Assembly (NCBI RefSeq): GCF_000403435.2 | Contig: NZ_KE159707.1 | Span: 483,607-547,606, forward strand | Length of the DNA stretch: 64,000 nucleotides | Source of the DNA: Oscillibacter sp. 1-3 | GTDB taxonomy: Bacteria; Bacillota; Clostridia; Oscillospirales; Oscillospiraceae | Reading direction: 5' to 3' | Part shown: one piece after another, positions 61,033-64,000 of the stretch | Layout: each line of letters starts with the position of its first letter | Numbering within the stretch: position 1 is the first letter of the stretch | Notes under the pieces: generated by a model | Seen by the model: the letters and a program-made list of their open reading frames with translations, nothing else | Databases searched by the model: none | What the model was told of the DNA's origin: nothing | Made by a program: the position numbers and the translations under genes

Positions 61033-62235
61033 ATGACAAAAATCGACATTATCTCCGGATTCCTGGGGGCGGGTAAGACCACCCTCATCAAAAAACTGCT
61101 CTCCGAGGCCTTTCCCGGGGAGAAGCTGGTGCTGATCGAGAACGAGTTTGGCGAGATCAGCATCGACGGCGGCTTTTTGCGGGAGTCCGGCGTGCAGATC
61201 TCCGAGATGTCCTCCGGGTGCATCTGCTGTTCTCTGGTAGGGGACTTCAACAAGGCCCTGAAAGATGTGGCGGACCAGTTCCACCCGGACCGTATCCTCA
61301 TTGAGCCCTCCGGCGTGGGGAAGCTCTCCGATGTCATCGTGGCGGTGGAGAACACCGTCTCGGACGTGCCGGAGCTGAAGCTCAACAGCTTCGTCACCGT
61401 GGCGGACGCCACCAAGGTGAAGGTGTATATGAAGAACTTCGGCGAGTTCTACAACAACCAGGTGGAGTCCGCCGGCACCATCGTCCTCTCCCGGACCCAG
61501 AAGCTCTCCCAGGAGAAGCTGGAGGCCGCGGTGAGCATGCTCCAGGAGAAGAACCCCTCCGCCGCCATCCTCACCACCCCCTGGGACCAGCTGGACGGGA
61601 AGACCATCCTCTCCGCCATGGAGAAGGTGTCCCTGGCCGAGGAGCTGCTGGCGAAGATGCGGGCGGAGCATGAGGCCGAGGAGGCTGAGCACGAGCACCA
61701 TCATCACGACCATGAGGAGCATGAGCACCATCATGACCACGATCACGGGGAGCATGAGCACCACCATGACCACGACCACGGGGAGCATGAGCACCAACAT
61801 GACCACGATCACGGGGAGCATGAGCACCACCACGACCACGATCACGGGGAGCATGAGCACCACCACGGTCATGAGGAACACGACCACCATCACCACCACG
61901 GTCACGAGTGCAGCGACCCCGGCTGCTCCTGCCACGGCCACCATCATCATCACCACCACGCCGACGAGGTGTTTTCCTCCTGGGGCAAAGAGACCCCCAA
62001 GGCCTTCTCCCAGGCGGACATCGCCCGGATTCTCACGGCGCTGGACTCCGGCGAGTACGGCAGGATTCTCCGGGCCAAGGGCATCGTCAATGGAACGGAG
62101 GGCGCCTGGGTGGAGTTCGACTACGTGCCCGAGGAGCATGAGGTCCGGACCGGCCGCCCCGACTACACCGGCCGCCTCTGCGTCATCGGCGCGGAGCTGA
62201 ACGAGAAGAAGCTGGCGGAGCTGTTCGGCCTGTAA
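61033..62235 (+). CDS. CobW/G3E GTPase with a long histidine-rich insert
   Basis: 400 residues from MTKIDIISGFLGAGKTT; a TTG three codons earlier has no proper ribosome-site spacing. Walker A GFLGAGKT (9-16), the metal-transfer CxCC motif Cys63-Ile-Cys65-Cys66, and the IEPSGVGK and VVDA-like VADATK switch segments. Residues about 216-310 are almost only His, Asp, Glu and Gly, and a CSDPGCSCHG knot plus a seven-His run follow. The C-terminal CobW_C domain is short. Probably a Zn/Co/Ni metallochaperone and store. 20 bp before a second CobW gene. Confidence 0.92.
   Translation: MTKIDIISGFLGAGKTTLIKKLLSEAFPGEKLVLIENEFGEISIDGGFLRESGVQISEMSSGCICCSLVGDFNKALKDVADQFHPDRILIEPSGVGKLSDVIVAVENTVSDVPELKLNSFVTVADATKVKVYMKNFGEFYNNQVESAGTIVLSRTQKLSQEKLEAAVSMLQEKNPSAAILTTPWDQLDGKTILSAMEKVSLAEELLAKMRAEHEAEEAEHEHHHHDHEEHEHHHDHDHGEHEHHHDHDHGEHEHQHDHDHGEHEHHHDHDHGEHEHHHGHEEHDHHHHHGHECSDPGCSCHGHHHHHHHADEVFSSWGKETPKAFSQADIARILTALDSGEYGRILRAKGIVNGTEGAWVEFDYVPEEHEVRTGRPDYTGRLCVIGAELNEKKLAELFGL
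61717..61848 (+). repeat. Four 33-bp tandem repeats encoding the His-rich insert
   Basis: Units at 61717, 61750, 61783 and 61816 each encode EHEHHHDHDHG (third unit HQH); a decayed fifth unit follows. The perfect codon phase makes the repeat number free to vary without a frameshift. Confidence 0.92.
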
Positions 62236-62255
62236 CCGCAGAGAGGACATGTGCC

Positions 62256-63185
62256 ATGGATATTCCCGTCTATCTGGTCGCCGGCTTTCTGGACAGCGGC
62301 AAGACCAATTTTATCAACGGCGTCCTGGAGGATGGCTTCGCCCGCCAGGACAAGACCCTGCTGATCTGCTGCGAGGAGGGGGAGGAGGCGTATAACCCCA
62401 AGGCCCTGGACAACGTCGCCGTCGTCACCGTGGAGGACGAGGAGGACCTCAAGTGCTCCCAGATGAAGGCCTGGGAGAAGGAGTACCGCCCCAAGCAGGT
62501 CCTCATCGAGTACAACGGCATGTGGCAGATGGAGCGGCTGTACCGGGAGGTGCTGCCAGCCAACTGGGTGCTCTACCAGATCATGACCTTTGTGGAGGCC
62601 GGGACCTTTGAGGTCTACGCCAAGAACATGGGCCAGCTGATGATGGAGAAGATCACCAACGCCGACCTGCTGGTGTTCAACCGCGCCACACCCCAGCTGC
62701 GGGAGGCGCTGCGGAAGCGGAATCTCAGGATGGTAAACCGCCGGGCGGACATCTACTTTGAAAACACGGACGGCACCAGCGAGGACTATCTCACCGGGGA
62801 CGAGTGCCCCTTCGACCTGAGCCAGGATGTGGTGGACATCCCGGACGAGGACTTCGGCGTGTGGTATGTGGACGTGATGGACCACCCGGACCGCTACGAC
62901 GGCAGGCTTGTCCACATGAAGCTGATGATGTGCCACTCCAAAAAGTACCCCGGCATCCACTGCCCCGGACGCTTCGCCATGGTGTGCTGTGAGAACGACG
63001 TGCAGTTCCTGGGCCTCATCGCCAAGGGCGGCGGGCTGGACGCTTTGGAAAACCGGGACTGGATCGAGGTCACCGCCAAAATGGCGGTGGAGAAGCACAA
63101 GGCCTACAAGGGCAGGGGGCCGGTGATGAACATCCTCTCCCTGAGCCCCTGCGAAAAGCCCGCCCAGGAGGTCGTCACCTTCTGA
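62256..63185 (+). CDS. CobW-like GTPase fused to a TIGR03943/DUF1980-like domain
   Basis: 309 residues. Walker A-type loop AGFLDSGKTNF (9-19); no CxCC, but Cys38-Cys39 lie nearby (TLLICCEEGEEAY). The C-terminal third (YDGRLVHMKLMMCHSKKYPGIHCPGRFAMVCCENDVQFLGLIAKGGG) resembles the OB-fold domain of TIGR03943 proteins that accompany UPF0718-type metal-linked permeases (from memory). Co-transcribed with the His-rich GTPase. Confidence 0.82.
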   Translation: MDIPVYLVAGFLDSGKTNFINGVLEDGFARQDKTLLICCEEGEEAYNPKALDNVAVVTVEDEEDLKCSQMKAWEKEYRPKQVLIEYNGMWQMERLYREVLPANWVLYQIMTFVEAGTFEVYAKNMGQLMMEKITNADLLVFNRATPQLREALRKRNLRMVNRRADIYFENTDGTSEDYLTGDECPFDLSQDVVDIPDEDFGVWYVDVMDHPDRYDGRLVHMKLMMCHSKKYPGIHCPGRFAMVCCENDVQFLGLIAKGGGLDALENRDWIEVTAKMAVEKHKAYKGRGPVMNILSLSPCEKPAQEVVTF

Positions 63186-63210
63186 TTGCGCTTTGTAATA
63201 CCACAGCAAA

Positions 63211-63243
63211 AAACTCCCCTCTGTTTTGAACGGAGGGGAGTTT
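63211..63243 (+). terminator. Terminator of the CobW pair
   Basis: AAACTCCCCTC / GAGGGGAGTTT, 11-bp stem with an 11-nt loop. Confidence 0.8.
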
Positions 63244-63311
63244 GCGCTTGCTTTTTAGGGGAAATGCCCTATAATGGGAATATCAATTTTCTGTGGAAAG
63301 GATTTATTGTC

Positions 63312-64000
63312 TTGAAAAAACGCCTTCCAAAATTCCGCCTCTCCCTGCCGCTCGCCCTGCTGACGGCGGTGCTGCTGGCGGGATTCATCACCCTGCTGGC
63401 CCTGTGGTGCCAGCCCAACGCCTTCCGGGGCGTGATCTCAAACTTTCTCCGCAAGCCGGTGCTGATCCTGCTGAACGCCCTGCCAGTGGGGCTTCTTCTG
63501 CTGGGGCTGGCGTGCCTCTTCCGCAATGTGTTCTTCGGCGCGGCTCTTACAAACCTCATCGTCTGCGGCCTCTCCATTGCCAACCGCGTGAAAATTGAGG
63601 TGCGGGACGAGCCCGTGTTCCCCCGGGACCTGGCCCTCCTGAAAGAGGTCTCCAGCGCCGTGGAGAGCTACGACATCCGCTATCCCGCGGGTGTCATTGC
63701 CGCCGTGGTGCTGATAACCCTGGCCCTAGCGGTTCTGGGCATCTTTATCGAAGCCAGACCCTTCCCGGCAAAAGCGCGCTGGCAGGGGAGCCTCCTGGGG
63801 GCGGCGGGAAGCTTCGGCGCCCTGGCCCTGGCGGTGGTCACCGTCCTGGGCTCCACCGGCCTGTACGACAGCATCGGGGCCTCGAACCCCTACCGCCTGT
63901 CCACCGTGTTCAACGAGAACGGCTTCCCCTACAACTTTTGCCACCAGTTCACCACCTTCCTGGTGGACAGGCCCCAGGGCTTCAACCGTGCCCAGGCCGC
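63312..64000 (+). CDS. LTA-synthase-like membrane sulfatase (N-terminal part, runs off the window)
   Basis: Starts at TTG 63312 (AAAGGA about 10 nt upstream) and stays open to 64000, about 229 residues. Several TM segments (about 11-31, 46-66, 70-88, 120-140, 155-175), then an extracellular start (NGFPYNFCHQFTTFLVDRPQGF). The VFFGAALTNLIVCGLSIANRVKIEVRDEPVFPRDLALLKEV stretch is typical of LTA-synthase-type phosphoglycerol transferases. The catalytic domain is beyond the window. Confidence 0.85.
   Translation, partial: MKKRLPKFRLSLPLALLTAVLLAGFITLLALWCQPNAFRGVISNFLRKPVLILLNALPVGLLLLGLACLFRNVFFGAALTNLIVCGLSIANRVKIEVRDEPVFPRDLALLKEVSSAVESYDIRYPAGVIAAVVLITLALAVLGIFIEARPFPAKARWQGSLLGAAGSFGALALAVVTVLGSTGLYDSIGASNPYRLSTVFNENGFPYNFCHQFTTFLVDRPQGFNRAQA

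Noticed and set aside
61717-61881. CRISPR-like repeat array
   Set aside because: Repeats are contiguous without spacers, in coding phase, and encode the His-rich insert.

Overview
The window comes from a GC-rich, anaerobic, spore-forming, single-membrane Firmicute. It is most likely an Oscillospiraceae-type gut butyrate producer (Flavonifractor / Lawsonibacter / Intestinimonas / Oscillibacter relatives). The reasons are the GC-rich coding sequence with AGGAGG ribosome sites, SpoVT (sporulation), DivIVA, SepF and an LTA-synthase-like enzyme (Gram-positive envelope), and a 4-hydroxybutyryl-CoA dehydratase / butyryl-CoA dehydrogenase / Etf operon. The genus is inferred; there is no rRNA here. 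No tRNA, rRNA, CRISPR array, integrase or complete IS element was seen.

Layout. 1-1.1 kb: end of a glycogen-debranching-type gene and an unknown coiled-coil protein. 1.1-6.0 kb (minus): a complete branched-chain amino acid ABC importer, livJ-H-M-G-F, with two strong hairpins after the binding-protein gene. 6.3-14.9 kb (minus): a housekeeping run gdpP - two small paralogous membrane proteins - rplI - dnaB - tilS - hpt - DUF6485 - ftsH. 15-18 kb: LacI-type regulator, broken DUF3781 gene, YdeI-like protein, GNAT. 18.3-19.8 kb: SLH-domain surface protein.

19.9-31.4 kb is the most informative region. A sigma-54-dependent activator and rpoN itself form one minus-strand operon. Divergent from it are crotonase, CoA-transferase, 4-hydroxybutyryl-CoA dehydratase, butyryl-CoA dehydrogenase, etfB and etfA. 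The divergent region holds a near-consensus -24/-12 promoter facing the butyrate genes and three copies of an 18-bp palindrome placed as activator sites. Two of these flank the activator's own extended -10 promoter. The simplest reading is a self-contained sigma-54 switch that activates 4-hydroxybutyrate-to-butyrate metabolism and limits its own synthesis. A TRAP permease remnant ends the cluster.

31.8-44.1 kb: the miaB-mutS-mutL-miaA-hfq series, interrupted by accessory DNA. Between miaB and mutS lies a two-gene divergent cassette (small helical protein / HTH regulator). It has a 34-bp operator over a consensus promoter and sits between about 400-bp inverted arms that carry conserved hairpins. 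Hairpin-forming intergenic repeats lie between mutS and miaA, along with a low-GC gene of foreign appearance. 44.3-47.6 kb: envelope/cell-division genes (HlyD-like, yggS, sepF, divIVA). 47.9-50.4 kb: HAD phosphatase, small membrane proteins, TetR. 50.5-53.7 kb: a regulator coupled to an MBOAT/SGNH O-acylation pair. 53.8-55.6 kb: lepA. 55.6-58.5 kb (minus): XRE/zinc-ribbon pair and an ECF sigma - anti-sigma - exported protein operon with a short hairpin element inserted between sigma and anti-sigma. 58.9-64 kb: spoVT, an AGCS symporter, two CobW-type metal GTPases (one with a 33-bp tandem histidine repeat) and the start of an LTA-synthase-like gene.
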